A stretch of DNA of 64,000 bases from Salinisphaera sp002433465 (GCF_040361435.1 NZ_APNL01000008.1:62001-126000), one strand, 5' to 3'. Shown: positions 32,546 to 41,403, counted from the first letter of the stretch. The notes: generated from the sequence alone by a model not told the origin. Program-made: numbers and translations.

Positions 32546-33288
32546 GCGGCGTGGCGAGGCGTAAAACGAAGCATGAGGCCCACGTCAGGCTGTATCGGCA
32601 CGAACTAGAGTCGGAAGCCTACCGCACGCTGTCAACGGATGGACGCGCCCTGCTGGTGGAGTTCCGGGCGCTTTACAACGGCAGAGATAACCGCATCCCG
32701 ATGAGCGTTCGAGAAATGCGGCGCCGGCTGAATGTTGGCCAGGTAGTCGCTGAGCGCGCACGCGATGAATTACTTGAGCGTGGCTTCATCCGGCAATTGA
32801 AGCTCGGCAGTTTCAGCCGCAAGGCTCGGCACGCTACCGAGTATGCGCTGACTCACGAACCGCTAGATAACGGCATGGGATCGGTCGCGCCGAAAGACTT
32901 CATGCGGTGGCGCCAAAAAAACACGGTACGGATGACCGATACCGACGGTACGGATGACCAGTACCGAGGCAGCGGCCCAAAAGCCCTAAAAGCCGCTCAC
33001 GGTACGGATGACCAATACCGTGAACCCTCAAATGACGACTCCCACGGTACGGATGACCAGTACACAGATAAGTTACCAACGGTAGGGGGTGCTGATTGGC
33101 TATCCGAACACATGGGATGGCGATGCAGGAATGGGAGCGTGCTGAACGCCTGCTGCCTCATTTGTGGTGTTTGGATCACTGCTAGCGGTTACGAGTTCGA
33201 TAGTGGCAAGCACTCATGCGATCCAGTGAGCCGGGCGAAATACCAAGAGCGATTGCGGCAGGCGAAAGACGAACAGCTAGCCGCCTGA
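32542..33288 (+). CDS. Putative replication initiation protein with internal iterons
   Basis: A 248-residue protein. The N-terminal part (about 10-110) looks like a winged-helix replication domain: HVRLYRHELESEAYRTLSTD, LLVEFRALYNGRDNRIPMSV, RRRLNVGQVVAERARDELLE and ATEYALTHEPLD. The middle (about 128-178) is a low-complexity linker with repeated GTDDQYR units, encoded by four 21-bp DNA repeats. The C-terminal 70 residues contain two CxxC-like pairs (NACCLICG and a later Cys) that may bind zinc. A DNA-binding head and repeats inside the gene recall phage lambda O, whose gene contains the origin. Start GTG 32542 overlaps the leader frame. Confidence 0.6.
   Translation: MSGVARRKTKHEAHVRLYRHELESEAYRTLSTDGRALLVEFRALYNGRDNRIPMSVREMRRRLNVGQVVAERARDELLERGFIRQLKLGSFSRKARHATEYALTHEPLDNGMGSVAPKDFMRWRQKNTVRMTDTDGTDDQYRGSGPKALKAAHGTDDQYREPSNDDSHGTDDQYTDKLPTVGGADWLSEHMGWRCRNGSVLNACCLICGVWITASGYEFDSGKHSCDPVSRAKYQERLRQAKDEQLAA
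32924..33065 (+). repeat. Four 21-bp iteron-like repeats inside the rep gene
   Basis: Copies of CGGTACGGATGACCRRTACC(G) lie at 32924-32944, 32946-32966, 33000-33020 and 33045-33065. Each is partly palindromic (CGGTA at one end, TACCG at the other). The start-to-start spacings are 22, 54 and 45 bp. They are candidate origin iterons bound by the protein encoded around them. Confidence 0.65.
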
Positions 33289-33333
33289 AACCCGGGCGGT
33301 CGATTACAAACCAAGCCGAATAGGATTATCGAT

Positions 33334-33558
33334 ATGGACGAATTCACACAAGCTTTGCTCAGTCAGAAAGTAAAAAGGGTTTCGGAATCTTTGCGTAACC
33401 AGGACTTTAGTCTCAAAGAGTTGGTCATGGTTTGTTGCATGGCGGCGGCAACAGATATGCGCTCCAAGAGGCAGCGAGGCGAGCTTACCGATCAAGAGGC
33501 TGAAGCATTGCTTCAGGAGGCGTTTGCTGGAATGCGCGAGACGGTTTTCGAAGACTAA
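33334..33558 (+). CDS. Small helical element protein
   Basis: A 74-residue helical protein (MDEFTQALLSQKVKRVSESL, then AAATDMRSKRQRGELTDQEA). No family recognised. It lies between the replication gene and the HNH/packaging block and may be regulatory. Confidence 0.5.
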   Translation: MDEFTQALLSQKVKRVSESLRNQDFSLKELVMVCCMAAATDMRSKRQRGELTDQEAEALLQEAFAGMRETVFED

Positions 33559-33673
33559 GGCAGCCACCGACGCTTTGCTTACGTCCGATGGGCTTGGCCG
33601 CTTCCACATCTTTGGCCGCAGCGCTTAGTCGAGCACGCTACTTGAACATCCATTCAAGTGTTATAATGTAACA

Positions 33674-34006
33674 ATGAAGATGCTGCGCGCTCATGCCCTT
33701 AGCACACTAAGCCCACACCGCCTGCCCACCCTGGGGCAACGGGCGAACACGGCACGACGCCTGAAGACGAAAGAGCGCAACTCGCAACGGATGCGGGTAT
33801 GGCAGCAAGACCCACGCTGTGCAGGCTGTGGCGCTGTCGTGGCGTACGAAGCCTTCGAGCTGGATCACATCACACCGCTGTCAGATGGCGGCTCGACGGA
33901 CGACAGCAATACACAGGCGCTGTGCATCCCCTGCCACCGAGAAAAGACCAACAGCGAGCTGACAGAGCGTGCCAAGCGACGGGCGGGGTCTTCGATATAT
34001 GTCTAG
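33674..34006 (+). CDS. HNH endonuclease of the packaging module
   Basis: A 110-residue HNH nuclease with CAGCG, FELDHITPLSDGGSTDDSN and ALCIPCHREKTNSE, so both zinc-binding Cys pairs and the catalytic His are present. In HK97-like phages and capsid-forming islands an HNH protein encoded beside terminase is required for cos cleavage during packaging. The position just before the terminase genes supports that role here. The basic N-terminus may bind DNA. Confidence 0.9.
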   Translation: MKMLRAHALSTLSPHRLPTLGQRANTARRLKTKERNSQRMRVWQQDPRCAGCGAVVAYEAFELDHITPLSDGGSTDDSNTQALCIPCHREKTNSELTERAKRRAGSSIYV

Positions 34007-34079
34007 GGCCATTCGCTGTGCAGCACCCGAGCATCGCATGGAGATTTTTTCCCCTTCCCCGGTCAACTGAGAAACCGCC

Positions 34080-34289
34080 ATGAGCAAGGCAACCGATGTA
34101 CGCCAGGCGCTCGAACTGCTAACCGCGCAGATCGCCGACACCAATCTCGACCCGAAGGATCGGCAATCGGCCGCACGAATCGTGCTGACGTATCACAAGG
34201 AATCAAAACGGACGTACGAAAGCACCGCGAAGACCGACAAGCAGAAGAGTGCTGTAGCGGCTGCTGAGCGCCTGACTCGCGTGAAGTGA
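34080..34289 (+). CDS. Small protein in terminase small-subunit position
   Basis: A 69-residue, highly charged helical protein (LLTAQIADTNLDPKDRQSAA). It ends with a 4-bp overlap with the large terminase start. Position suggests a terminase small subunit, but it is much shorter than most (about 130-180) and no helix-turn-helix is obvious. It may be a minimal or divergent TerS, or an unrelated accessory protein. Confidence 0.5.
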   Translation: MSKATDVRQALELLTAQIADTNLDPKDRQSAARIVLTYHKESKRTYESTAKTDKQKSAVAAAERLTRVK

Positions 34290-35872
34290 TGGCCTTGTAC
34301 CCGGAGTCGGCCGAACGCGCCGTAGATCTGTTCTCACGGCTGCACATACCGGACATGCCGGGCCAACCGACGATGGGCGAAGTGTGCCGCCCTTGGGTGT
34401 TCGACTTCGTGCGCTCCGTGTTCGGTGGCCTGAACCCCGAAACAGGCGAGCAGGAAATCCGCGAGTACCTGTTGTTGATCCCGAAAAAGAACAGCAAGAG
34501 CACTATCTCAGCCGGAATCATGCTCACGGCGCTGATCCTCCATGAACGCCAGAACGACGAACTTCTGTTGCTATCCGCTACACGCGAAACGGCAAACACA
34601 ACTTTCAGCATCGCGGCGGGCATGGTTCGAGCCGATCCCGACCTGTCGGCGGTCTTTCATGTTCGCGATCACATCAAGTCGATCGAGCACCGCGTCAACG
34701 ACAACGTGTTGAAGGTCGTCAGCCTCGACAGCAACAGCCTTGCAGGCAAACGCGCCAGCTACGTGCTGGTAGACGAGCTTTGGCTATTGGGCGGCATCGC
34801 ACGCGCCGAGAGCGCGCTACAAGAGGCCATGGGCGGCATGGCGAGCCGAAAGGAGGGCTGGGCGCTCTATCTATCGACGCAGAGCGATGAACCGCCGGCT
34901 GGCGTATTCCGCGACAAGCTCACGTATGCCCGCCAAGTACGCGACGGCCGTATCGACGACGCGGCCTTCATGCCCGTTTTGTACGAACTACCCGATGGCT
35001 TCGACTGGCGCCGCAATATCGACAAGGCGTTCGAGATCACCAATCCGAACCTAGACGCTTCGGTATCGCACCGCTGGCTGCAAGCCGAGTACAGGAAAGT
35101 AAAGGATCGGCAAGACGGTAGCCTCCAGCGCTTTCTCGCGAAGCATCTGAACGTCGAGATCGGGCTCGCGCTGCGAACTGACCGCTGGGCCGGCGCGGAC
35201 TACTGGCAAGACAACGAGACCCCGTTGGCGCTGGATGCGCTGATAGACCGCTGCGAGGTCGTCACAGTCGGTATCGACGGCGGTGGCTTGGATGATCTGC
35301 TGGGCTTGTACGCCATCGGCCGCGAGAGCGGCACGGGGCGCAAACTCGGATGGGGCCATGCGTGGTGCGCCGAGATAGCCCTACAGCGCCGCGAACAGAT
35401 CGCACCGACCTTGCGGGGCTTCGAGTCCGAAGGCGATCTAACCATCGTGCCGAGTGTCGGGCCGGATATCGAGCAGCTCGCGGCGATGTGCGCGAAGGTT
35501 CAGGCGTCGAATAAGTTATATCAAATCGGCTGTGATCCGGCCGGTATCGGACAGATCGTTGAAGCAATCCAGAATGCCGGCGTGCCGAGCGACAAGATCA
35601 TCGGAATCAGTCAGGGCTGGAAGTTAGGCAGTGCAATCAGCACGGCTGAAAGATGGCTGGCCGATGGGTCATTCATACCAGCCGATCAGGGGCTTATGCG
35701 CTGGGCGGTCAGTAACGCCCGTGTTGAGCCGAGGGCCAACTCAATCTTGATAACAAAGCAGGCCAGCGGACGCGGAAAGATCGATCCTTTAATGGCTCTA
35801 TTCGACGCGACTGCAATAATGGCCCTGAATCCCGAATCAATGTCAAAAACGCTTGCCCTTTTTACTTTGTAA
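34286..35872 (+). CDS. terL: Terminase large subunit (HK97 type)
   Basis: A 528-residue packaging motor. The N-terminal ATPase has a Walker A-like LLLIPKKNSKSTISAG at about residues 62-76, followed by ELLLLSATRETANTTF, and Walker B in SYVLVDELWLLGG. The C-terminal nuclease carries VTVGIDGGGLDDLLGLYAIG, where an Asp cluster binds metal, and a second Asp in IGCDPAGIGQIVEAI. GTG 34286 (followed by ATG 34289) overlaps the upstream stop. Full length and intact, so packaging function could be retained. Confidence 0.95.
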   Translation: MMALYPESAERAVDLFSRLHIPDMPGQPTMGEVCRPWVFDFVRSVFGGLNPETGEQEIREYLLLIPKKNSKSTISAGIMLTALILHERQNDELLLLSATRETANTTFSIAAGMVRADPDLSAVFHVRDHIKSIEHRVNDNVLKVVSLDSNSLAGKRASYVLVDELWLLGGIARAESALQEAMGGMASRKEGWALYLSTQSDEPPAGVFRDKLTYARQVRDGRIDDAAFMPVLYELPDGFDWRRNIDKAFEITNPNLDASVSHRWLQAEYRKVKDRQDGSLQRFLAKHLNVEIGLALRTDRWAGADYWQDNETPLALDALIDRCEVVTVGIDGGGLDDLLGLYAIGRESGTGRKLGWGHAWCAEIALQRREQIAPTLRGFESEGDLTIVPSVGPDIEQLAAMCAKVQASNKLYQIGCDPAGIGQIVEAIQNAGVPSDKIIGISQGWKLGSAISTAERWLADGSFIPADQGLMRWAVSNARVEPRANSILITKQASGRGKIDPLMALFDATAIMALNPESMSKTLALFTL

Positions 35873-35889
35873 CGTGGTAAACTGTAAGC

Positions 35890-36438
35890 ATGTACAACCG
35901 TCTGTATTCGACGATTCACGTTAAGGCCGTTGACGGCGATAGCTGGAGCTTTACCGGCATCGCCTCGACGCCGACGCCTGACCGGATGCGAGATACCGTT
36001 GACCCCAAGGGCGCGCAGTTCACATTGCCAATCCCGTTGTTGTGGCAGCACGATCACGGCGCACCGATAGGTCACGTTGATACGGCAACGTTTACCGACT
36101 CCGGTATCGAGATCAGCGCCAGCATCCAGCGACCCACCGACGACATGCCGAACGGCCTAACCGGCCGCTTGCAGGAAGCCTGGGCGAGCATCAAGAGCGG
36201 CCTTGTCCGTGGCTTGTCGATCGGTTTCGTGCCGAAGGAATGGCAGCCTCGCGAGGGTGGCGGCATGGCTATTTCCGCTTGGGACTGGCTTGAGCTCTCA
36301 GCCGTGACGATCCCGGCGAACCAAGACGCCTCGATCCAGACGATCAAGACCCTTTCGGCGTCAACGCCGACGCCTATCACAACGCCGCATCGCGGCTTCT
36401 CTCTCCGAAAGACGCATTTTATTTTGCGTAACAGTTGA
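35890..36438 (+). CDS. HK97-family prohead protease
   Basis: A 182-residue S78-family prohead maturation protease. The catalytic His is in LLWQHDHGAPIG and the Ser in GLVRGLSIGFVPKE, with WDWLELSAVTIPANQDA near the C-terminus. It cleaves scaffold regions of the capsid protein, so the coiled-coil N-terminus of the next gene product is the expected substrate. The last 25 residues are Ser/Thr/Pro-rich. It lies between terminase and capsid genes. Confidence 0.93.
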   Translation: MYNRLYSTIHVKAVDGDSWSFTGIASTPTPDRMRDTVDPKGAQFTLPIPLLWQHDHGAPIGHVDTATFTDSGIEISASIQRPTDDMPNGLTGRLQEAWASIKSGLVRGLSIGFVPKEWQPREGGGMAISAWDWLELSAVTIPANQDASIQTIKTLSASTPTPITTPHRGFSLRKTHFILRNS

Positions 36439-36470
36439 AGAGTTGTTCACAACTTCACAGGTAACAGACC

Positions 36471-37844
36471 ATGGGTTTAGCCGAGCAGATCAATCAGTAC
36501 CGAGATTCTCGTAAGGCCGCGTTCAAGAAGCAGGTCGAGCTGACCGACAAGGCGGCGAATGAAGAGCGCAGCCTTTCGTCGGACGAACAGGAAAGCGTTG
36601 ACGAGCTACAGACCGAGATCGAGCAGATCGATTCCGACGTGGCACGACTCGAAAAGATGCTGGCCACTGAACAGGCCAACGCCGAGCCGGTAGACAAGAC
36701 GCAGCCGGGTACGCAGTTCCGTACTGCCCGAAACACACAGAAGCTCGACAAGGGCATCGTGTTCGCTCGTGCGGCCCGCTGTCTGGCACTCGGCAGCATG
36801 GAGCACCGTAGCGCGCTGGAGATCGCACGCGAGCGTTACAACGACCGCGACGACGTGCTCGCCACGACCAAGAGTCTTATGACCAAGGCGGCGGTCGAAC
36901 CGGCCACGACCGGCAACGCGACTTGGGCGGGCAATCTGGTATCCGACGAAGGCGCGGCGTTTGCCGACTTCATCGATTATCTGCGCCCCCGCACGATCAT
37001 CGGCCAGTTCGGCACGGACGGACGGCCGGCACTGCGCAATGTCCCGTTCCGCGCCCCGCTGGTCGGTCAGACGAACGGCGGTTCGGCGGGCTGGGTCGGC
37101 GAAGCGAAAGCCAAGCCGGTGACGAGTTTCGGATTCTCCCGCACGACTCTGGCACCGCTGAAAGCCGCATCGATCGCTGTGGCTTCGATGGAAGTCGTGC
37201 GCGATTCCAGCCCGGCTGCCGATGCGCTGATTCGCGACAGCCTGGCCGACGCACTGGCTGAACGCCTCGACCGTGACTTCATCGATCCGGCCAATGCCGG
37301 CACCGCCGACGTGAAGCCGGCCTCGATCACCAACGGCGTAACAGGCACGACTGCAAGCGGCACCGATGTAAATGGTGTGCTCGCGGATCTGAAGGCCATG
37401 TATCAGACCTTCATTGCGGCCAACAACGCGCCGACTTCGGGCGTGTTCATCATGGACGGCACCACGGCGCTGGCGCTGAGCCTGATGCTCAATGCCTACG
37501 ATCAGCCCGCTTTCCCCGGCATGACCATGCAGGGCGGCATTCTTTCGGGCTTGCCGGCGATCGTTTCCAACTATGTCCCGCTGAGCAAGACGACTGCACC
37601 GGTCGAGCACCAGATCTTTCTGGTGAATGCATCGGACATCTACTACGCGACCGAAGGCGGCGTGGACGTGTCCATGAGCACCGAGGCCAGCCTCGAGATG
37701 GACGACGCCCCGACGGGCAGCGGATCGCTGGTCAGCCTGTGGCAGCAGAACCTTGTCGGCTTCCGGGTCGAGCAGACGGTGAACTGGGCCAAGCGGCGCG
37801 ATAACGTCGTGGCTCGCATCAAGGGTGCAACCTACGGCGGCTAA
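36471..37844 (+). CDS. HK97-fold major capsid protein
   Basis: A 457-residue major capsid protein. The N-terminal 75 residues form a predicted coiled coil (scaffolding delta domain: VDELQTEIEQIDSDVARLEK), likely removed by the prohead protease. After this come a long linker and the HK97 core (about 165-457), with RTIIGQFGTDGRPALRNVPF, STEASLEMDDAPTGSG and a C-terminal LVGFRVEQTVNWAKRR. The stop overlaps the portal gene start (TAATG). Intact. Confidence 0.95.
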   Translation: MGLAEQINQYRDSRKAAFKKQVELTDKAANEERSLSSDEQESVDELQTEIEQIDSDVARLEKMLATEQANAEPVDKTQPGTQFRTARNTQKLDKGIVFARAARCLALGSMEHRSALEIARERYNDRDDVLATTKSLMTKAAVEPATTGNATWAGNLVSDEGAAFADFIDYLRPRTIIGQFGTDGRPALRNVPFRAPLVGQTNGGSAGWVGEAKAKPVTSFGFSRTTLAPLKAASIAVASMEVVRDSSPAADALIRDSLADALAERLDRDFIDPANAGTADVKPASITNGVTGTTASGTDVNGVLADLKAMYQTFIAANNAPTSGVFIMDGTTALALSLMLNAYDQPAFPGMTMQGGILSGLPAIVSNYVPLSKTTAPVEHQIFLVNASDIYYATEGGVDVSMSTEASLEMDDAPTGSGSLVSLWQQNLVGFRVEQTVNWAKRRDNVVARIKGATYGG

Positions 37845-39049
37845 TGATGCGGATTTTTCGCACCAAGGCCGCGACCGATCAGCCTTCGGGGTTCAACTCC
37901 GGGGGCTGGCGTCGCATCCTGGAGCCGTTCAGCGGCGCCTGGCAGCGCAATGTCGAGGTGCAGCAGGACGCGCTGGTTACGTCCAGCCCGACGCTGTTCG
38001 CCTGCCTTGATCGGATCAGCTCCGACGTGGGCAAGCTCCCGTGGCGCGTCAAGCAGAACGACAGCCACGGCATTCCGCGAACGGTCGATATTCCGGCGAA
38101 CGCCAAGGCCCTAGAGTACCCCAACGACTACCAGACGCCCGATGCTTTCCGCCGGGCGTGGATTCTGTCGAAGCTCCAGCACGGCAATGCGCTGATCCTG
38201 AAAGCCGCCGGCCAGATGTTCGTTCTTGATTGGGCGAACGTCCAGCCGCTTATCAGCGAGTCGGGCAGCGTGTTCTATCGGCTCAGCCTGGGCAGCAAGC
38301 AGAACCTTCTGCCCGAAGCCTTTGGCGATGGCCAGATCACCATCCCCGCAAGCGATGTGATCCACGATCGCGGGCCATGCCTGTATCACCAACTGATTGG
38401 CGTACCGCCGGTTACAGCGGCCTACTGGACGGCACTCAAGTCCTATCACATCACCCGGAACAACGCGGAGCTATTCAGCAACGGCTCGGTGCTGGGCGGC
38501 CTGTTGACCGTGCCCGCCGGCTTGTCCGACGAAGACGCCAAGGCGCTCAAGGATTATTGGCAAAACACCAAGCCCACCGATACGCGAGTGGTCGGTGCCG
38601 ATGCGAAATACACGCCCTTCGGCAGCAAAGCGGTCGATTCGCAGGTAGTCGAGCAGCTTCAGCTATCGGATAAATCGATCTGCCAGCCGTTCGGCATTCC
38701 GCCGTTCATCGTCGGCGCTGAATCTCTGCCGTCCGGTCAGAAGCCCGCCGAGTACATGCGCAGCTATTTCGTGCTCGGCCTGCAGCAGCACGTCAACGCC
38801 ATGGAGACGCTGCTGACACGGGCACTGAACCTGCCACGCGGGCAATACATCCAGCTCGACACCGATCAGCTGCTACGCATGGATCAGGGCCGCCGTGCTG
38901 AGGTCTACGGGCGTCTGGTCACGGATGGGATCTATAGCCGCAACGAAGCTCGTGCGCAGTTCGACTTGCCTCCGGTGAAAGGTGGTGACCAGCTACTCGT
39001 TCAGCAGCAGGACGTGCCGCTGTCCCGCGTGGGGGTGAACGATGCCTAG
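37844..39049 (+). CDS. Phage portal protein
   Basis: A 401-residue HK97-type portal protein, the dodecameric ring through which DNA enters. It shows TLFACLDRISSDVGKLPWRV, YPNDYQTPDAFRRAWILSKL, the NGSVLGGLLTVPAG block and SDKSICQPFGIPPFIVGA, followed by QQHVNAMETLLTRALN. It sits after the capsid gene, whereas HK97-like modules usually place it before the protease. ATG overlaps the capsid stop by one base. Confidence 0.94.
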   Translation: MMRIFRTKAATDQPSGFNSGGWRRILEPFSGAWQRNVEVQQDALVTSSPTLFACLDRISSDVGKLPWRVKQNDSHGIPRTVDIPANAKALEYPNDYQTPDAFRRAWILSKLQHGNALILKAAGQMFVLDWANVQPLISESGSVFYRLSLGSKQNLLPEAFGDGQITIPASDVIHDRGPCLYHQLIGVPPVTAAYWTALKSYHITRNNAELFSNGSVLGGLLTVPAGLSDEDAKALKDYWQNTKPTDTRVVGADAKYTPFGSKAVDSQVVEQLQLSDKSICQPFGIPPFIVGAESLPSGQKPAEYMRSYFVLGLQQHVNAMETLLTRALNLPRGQYIQLDTDQLLRMDQGRRAEVYGRLVTDGIYSRNEARAQFDLPPVKGGDQLLVQQQDVPLSRVGVNDA

Positions 39050-39362
39050 CCTCATCACGGCCGATGAAGCCAAAGAGCATCTGCGCCTCGACGATGCGGA
39101 TATGCCCTGGCTGAACATGGCGATCCCAACCGTGGAGAACGCCGTCATTCTCTGGTGCGGCGCCGAATCCCGACTCTATGACGCCAACGGCGAACTGCAC
39201 GAATGCGTTCGGCTGGCCGTGCTGGTCGAGCTGGCGCGTCAGTACATCCAGCGTGAAGGCCCGCAACAGAAGAATCAGATCGACTGGTTCATGAACGGCT
39301 ATTCGCTTGGTCCCGGCGCCACGGCGCTACTCCAGCCGTTGCGCTGCCCGAGGATCGCGTGA
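39042..39362 (+). CDS. Head-tail connector (gp6-like)
   Basis: A 106-residue HK97 gp6-like adaptor that attaches below the portal. It has LITADEAKEHLRLDDADMPW, a classical start for this family, and LVELARQYIQREGPQQKNQI. Overlaps the portal gene by 8 bp and the next gene by 1 bp. Confidence 0.88.
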   Translation: MPSLITADEAKEHLRLDDADMPWLNMAIPTVENAVILWCGAESRLYDANGELHECVRLAVLVELARQYIQREGPQQKNQIDWFMNGYSLGPGATALLQPLRCPRIA

Positions 39363-39691
39363 TGCAGGTATCGGCCGGCCAACTACGCCACAAGATCACC
39401 TTGCAGGCCCGCCAGGAGACGCGCAGCGACTACGGCGAGGTCACGCTCGACTGGGCCGAAGTTGCGAGCGTATGGGCGCACGTAGCGCCTCAGTCCGGCC
39501 GTGAATACTTCGCCGCACAGCAGGTGCAGTCCGAGGTCTCCACGCGAGTAACGATCCGCTATCGCGACGACGTGGACGCCACCATGCGAGTCACGCATCG
39601 CGGCAAGACCTACGACATCGAGGCGGTGCTGCCCGACGATGGATCGGGTTTCGATCATCTCACGCTCATGTGCGCCGAGGTGAAGACGTGA
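39362..39691 (+). CDS. Head closure / head-tail adaptor protein
   Basis: A 109-residue SPP1 gp16-like head closure protein: AGQLRHKITLQARQETRSDY, YFAAQQVQSEVSTRVTIRYR and RVTHRGKTYDIEAVLPDD. It seals the head-tail channel. ATG 39362 is coupled to the upstream stop (TGATG); a GTG at 39359 is possible. Confidence 0.9.
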   Translation: MQVSAGQLRHKITLQARQETRSDYGEVTLDWAEVASVWAHVAPQSGREYFAAQQVQSEVSTRVTIRYRDDVDATMRVTHRGKTYDIEAVLPDDGSGFDHLTLMCAEVKT

Positions 39692-40092
39692 TCGAGAACA
39701 TCACCGCACTTTTGCAGGCCGATGCGGCACTCGCGATGTATATCGACGACCGCATCTACATGATGACCGCGCCCCAGAACGCCGCCGAGCCGTTTGTCGT
39801 TTGGCAGCCGATCAGCAATGTGGCTTACAACTCGCTTTCCGACGCGCCCGACAGCGACCAGCAGCGCATACAGATCGACGTGTACGCCGCTGATCCCGTG
39901 ATTGCCCGCGAGGCCATGTGGACGGCCCGCAACTACGTGGAGCGCTATCACAGCGTTATCGACGGCCCGCTGGCGATGGGCCGCGACCCCGATACGTTCC
40001 TGTCGCGTTACAGCATGGATTGCAGCGTCTTCCACCGACGGGCGCCGCATGCGCCTGCCGTGGCGATCGTATCCAACGGGGTACTGAACTGA
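39688..40092 (+). CDS. Tail completion / DUF3168 protein
   Basis: A 134-residue DUF3168-type tail terminator or completion protein. It starts VIENITALLQADAALAMYID and has AEPFVVWQPISNVAYNSL and RIQIDVYAADPVIAREAM. GTG 39688 overlaps the upstream stop by 4 bp. Confidence 0.85.
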   Translation: MIENITALLQADAALAMYIDDRIYMMTAPQNAAEPFVVWQPISNVAYNSLSDAPDSDQQRIQIDVYAADPVIAREAMWTARNYVERYHSVIDGPLAMGRDPDTFLSRYSMDCSVFHRRAPHAPAVAIVSNGVLN

Positions 40093-40532
40093 TGGCCAGG
40101 GAACGCATAGAAGGATTGGACGGCGTGCTGGCCAAGCTCAAAAGCCTGGAAGGCAAGGCGGCCAAGAAGATCGTGCGCCACAGCCTGCGTGCCGGTGCGA
40201 AGCCCTTGCGTAACGAGATGAAGCGTAACGCGCGCAAGTTCGATGATCCGGCAACCAGCGAGGCCGTCTACAAGCAGATCGCCACGCGCTCTATTCCGAA
40301 GCGGACATTGAAACGGTTCGACTTCGACGAAGGCGTAAGCACAGGCGTGAAGGACTCCAAACCCGGCCAGCCATATCACTACGGGCTCTTTCTGGAGCGT
40401 GGCACGGCCCATATGCGGGCGCAGCCTTTTATCCGCAACAGCGCGGATAACACCCGGACCGAAGTTTTCACTGCCGTTTCTGCCGACTTATGGGACGGCA
40501 TCACCAAGCAAGTATCAGCCAAAGGTAAGTAA
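40092..40532 (+). CDS. HK97 gp10-like tail component
   Basis: A 146-residue HK97-gp10 family protein: LDGVLAKLKSLEGKAAKKIV, ALRAGAKPLRNEM-like helix (SLRAGAKPLRNEMKRNARKF), YHYGLFLERGTAHMRAQPFI. Expected at the head-tail junction or in tail tube completion. One-base overlap with the preceding gene. Confidence 0.88.
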   Translation: MARERIEGLDGVLAKLKSLEGKAAKKIVRHSLRAGAKPLRNEMKRNARKFDDPATSEAVYKQIATRSIPKRTLKRFDFDEGVSTGVKDSKPGQPYHYGLFLERGTAHMRAQPFIRNSADNTRTEVFTAVSADLWDGITKQVSAKGK

Positions 40533-40534
40533 GC

Positions 40535-40984
40535 ATGGCCATTGCAGCACAGAAAACCGCACTGTTCGTGAACGTGGACGGCACCGTGACCAAGATCGGT
40601 CATCCAACGTCCATCTCGGGCGGCGGCGCCACCAATGAATCGATTGAGACCACGAGCCTCGACGACACCGATCGCACCTATGTGAAGGGTCTCTCCACGC
40701 CCAGCGAGATCACCTTCGACGTGCGCTTCGACCCGAGTGACGCCAGCCACATCACGCTTCGGGATCTCCAGAAGACCGGCGACACCAAGCAGTGGGCGAT
40801 TGGTTTCTCCGACGGTACGGATGCGCCGACGTTCAGCGAAGGCTGGGCGTTCACCGATCGCTCGAATATCACCTTCGAGGGCTTTGTCACGTCGCTGGAG
40901 TTCGACTTCTCCATGAATGACGTGGTGACCGCATCGGTCGGCGTTCAGGTCAGCGGCCGGCCGCAGGTCGAGGCCAAGGCATGA
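40535..40984 (+). CDS. Major tail tube protein
   Basis: A 149-residue tail tube protein, lambda gpV/Phi-type beta-sandwich. It shows ESIETTSLDDTDRTYVKGLS, ITFDVRFDPSDASHITLRDL and NITFEGFVTSLEFDFSMNDV. Directly followed, with 4-bp overlap, by the tail assembly chaperone gene. Confidence 0.88.
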   Translation: MAIAAQKTALFVNVDGTVTKIGHPTSISGGGATNESIETTSLDDTDRTYVKGLSTPSEITFDVRFDPSDASHITLRDLQKTGDTKQWAIGFSDGTDAPTFSEGWAFTDRSNITFEGFVTSLEFDFSMNDVVTASVGVQVSGRPQVEAKA

Positions 40985-41403
40985 AGAGCATTCGCGAGAT
41001 CACCGAATCGGGCGGGATTATCAGCGCTGATCTGGTCAAGCGCTCCGGTACGTGGCATCACGGCGGCGACGAGCACGAAGTCGAGTTCTATGTCCGGCGT
41101 CTGGCTTTTGGCGATATCGATCGCGTGTACAACCGCGACAACCCGGATGCCAGCCAGTCCGCCGAGCTAATCAGCATGGCGATCCGGCTCGGCGATGACG
41201 GCGACGAAGCCTTGACCTATGAACAGGCATACCAGCTGAACGCCGGTTTGGCGATGCTGTTTTCCGACCATGTGATGCGAGTTAATGGCGTCGGCGATGA
41301 AGAGGCCAGCACCGACCCAAAAGCATCACCCCGTCCGGCGAATTCTGGTTCGAAATCGCGAAGGTCTTCGGCTGCCCGATCGCAGAAGCCAAGCAACGTC
41401 TGA
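40981..41403 (+). CDS. Tail assembly chaperone, short form (gpG-like)
   Basis: A 140-residue gpG-like chaperone that escorts the tape measure before tube polymerisation. It reads KSIREITESGGIISADLVKR, EFYVRRLAFGDIDRVYNRDN and AYQLNAGLAMLFSDHVMRVN. After codon 114 the frame continues with a Ser/Arg-rich tail only if ribosomes stay in frame. A CCCAAAA slippery heptamer at 41316-41322 would divert some into the -1 frame, producing the longer gpGT-like form. Confidence 0.88.
   Translation: MKSIREITESGGIISADLVKRSGTWHHGGDEHEVEFYVRRLAFGDIDRVYNRDNPDASQSAELISMAIRLGDDGDEALTYEQAYQLNAGLAMLFSDHVMRVNGVGDEEASTDPKASPRPANSGSKSRRSSAARSQKPSNV
41316..41322 (+). promoter_or_regulatory. Programmed -1 frameshift site CCCAAAA
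   Basis: The heptamer is positioned as C CCA AAA in the zero frame (codons 112-114, after GAC begun at 41314). It fits the X XXY YYZ rule. A -1 shift continues with AGC at 41322 into an open frame ending at 41633. Confidence 0.85.
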
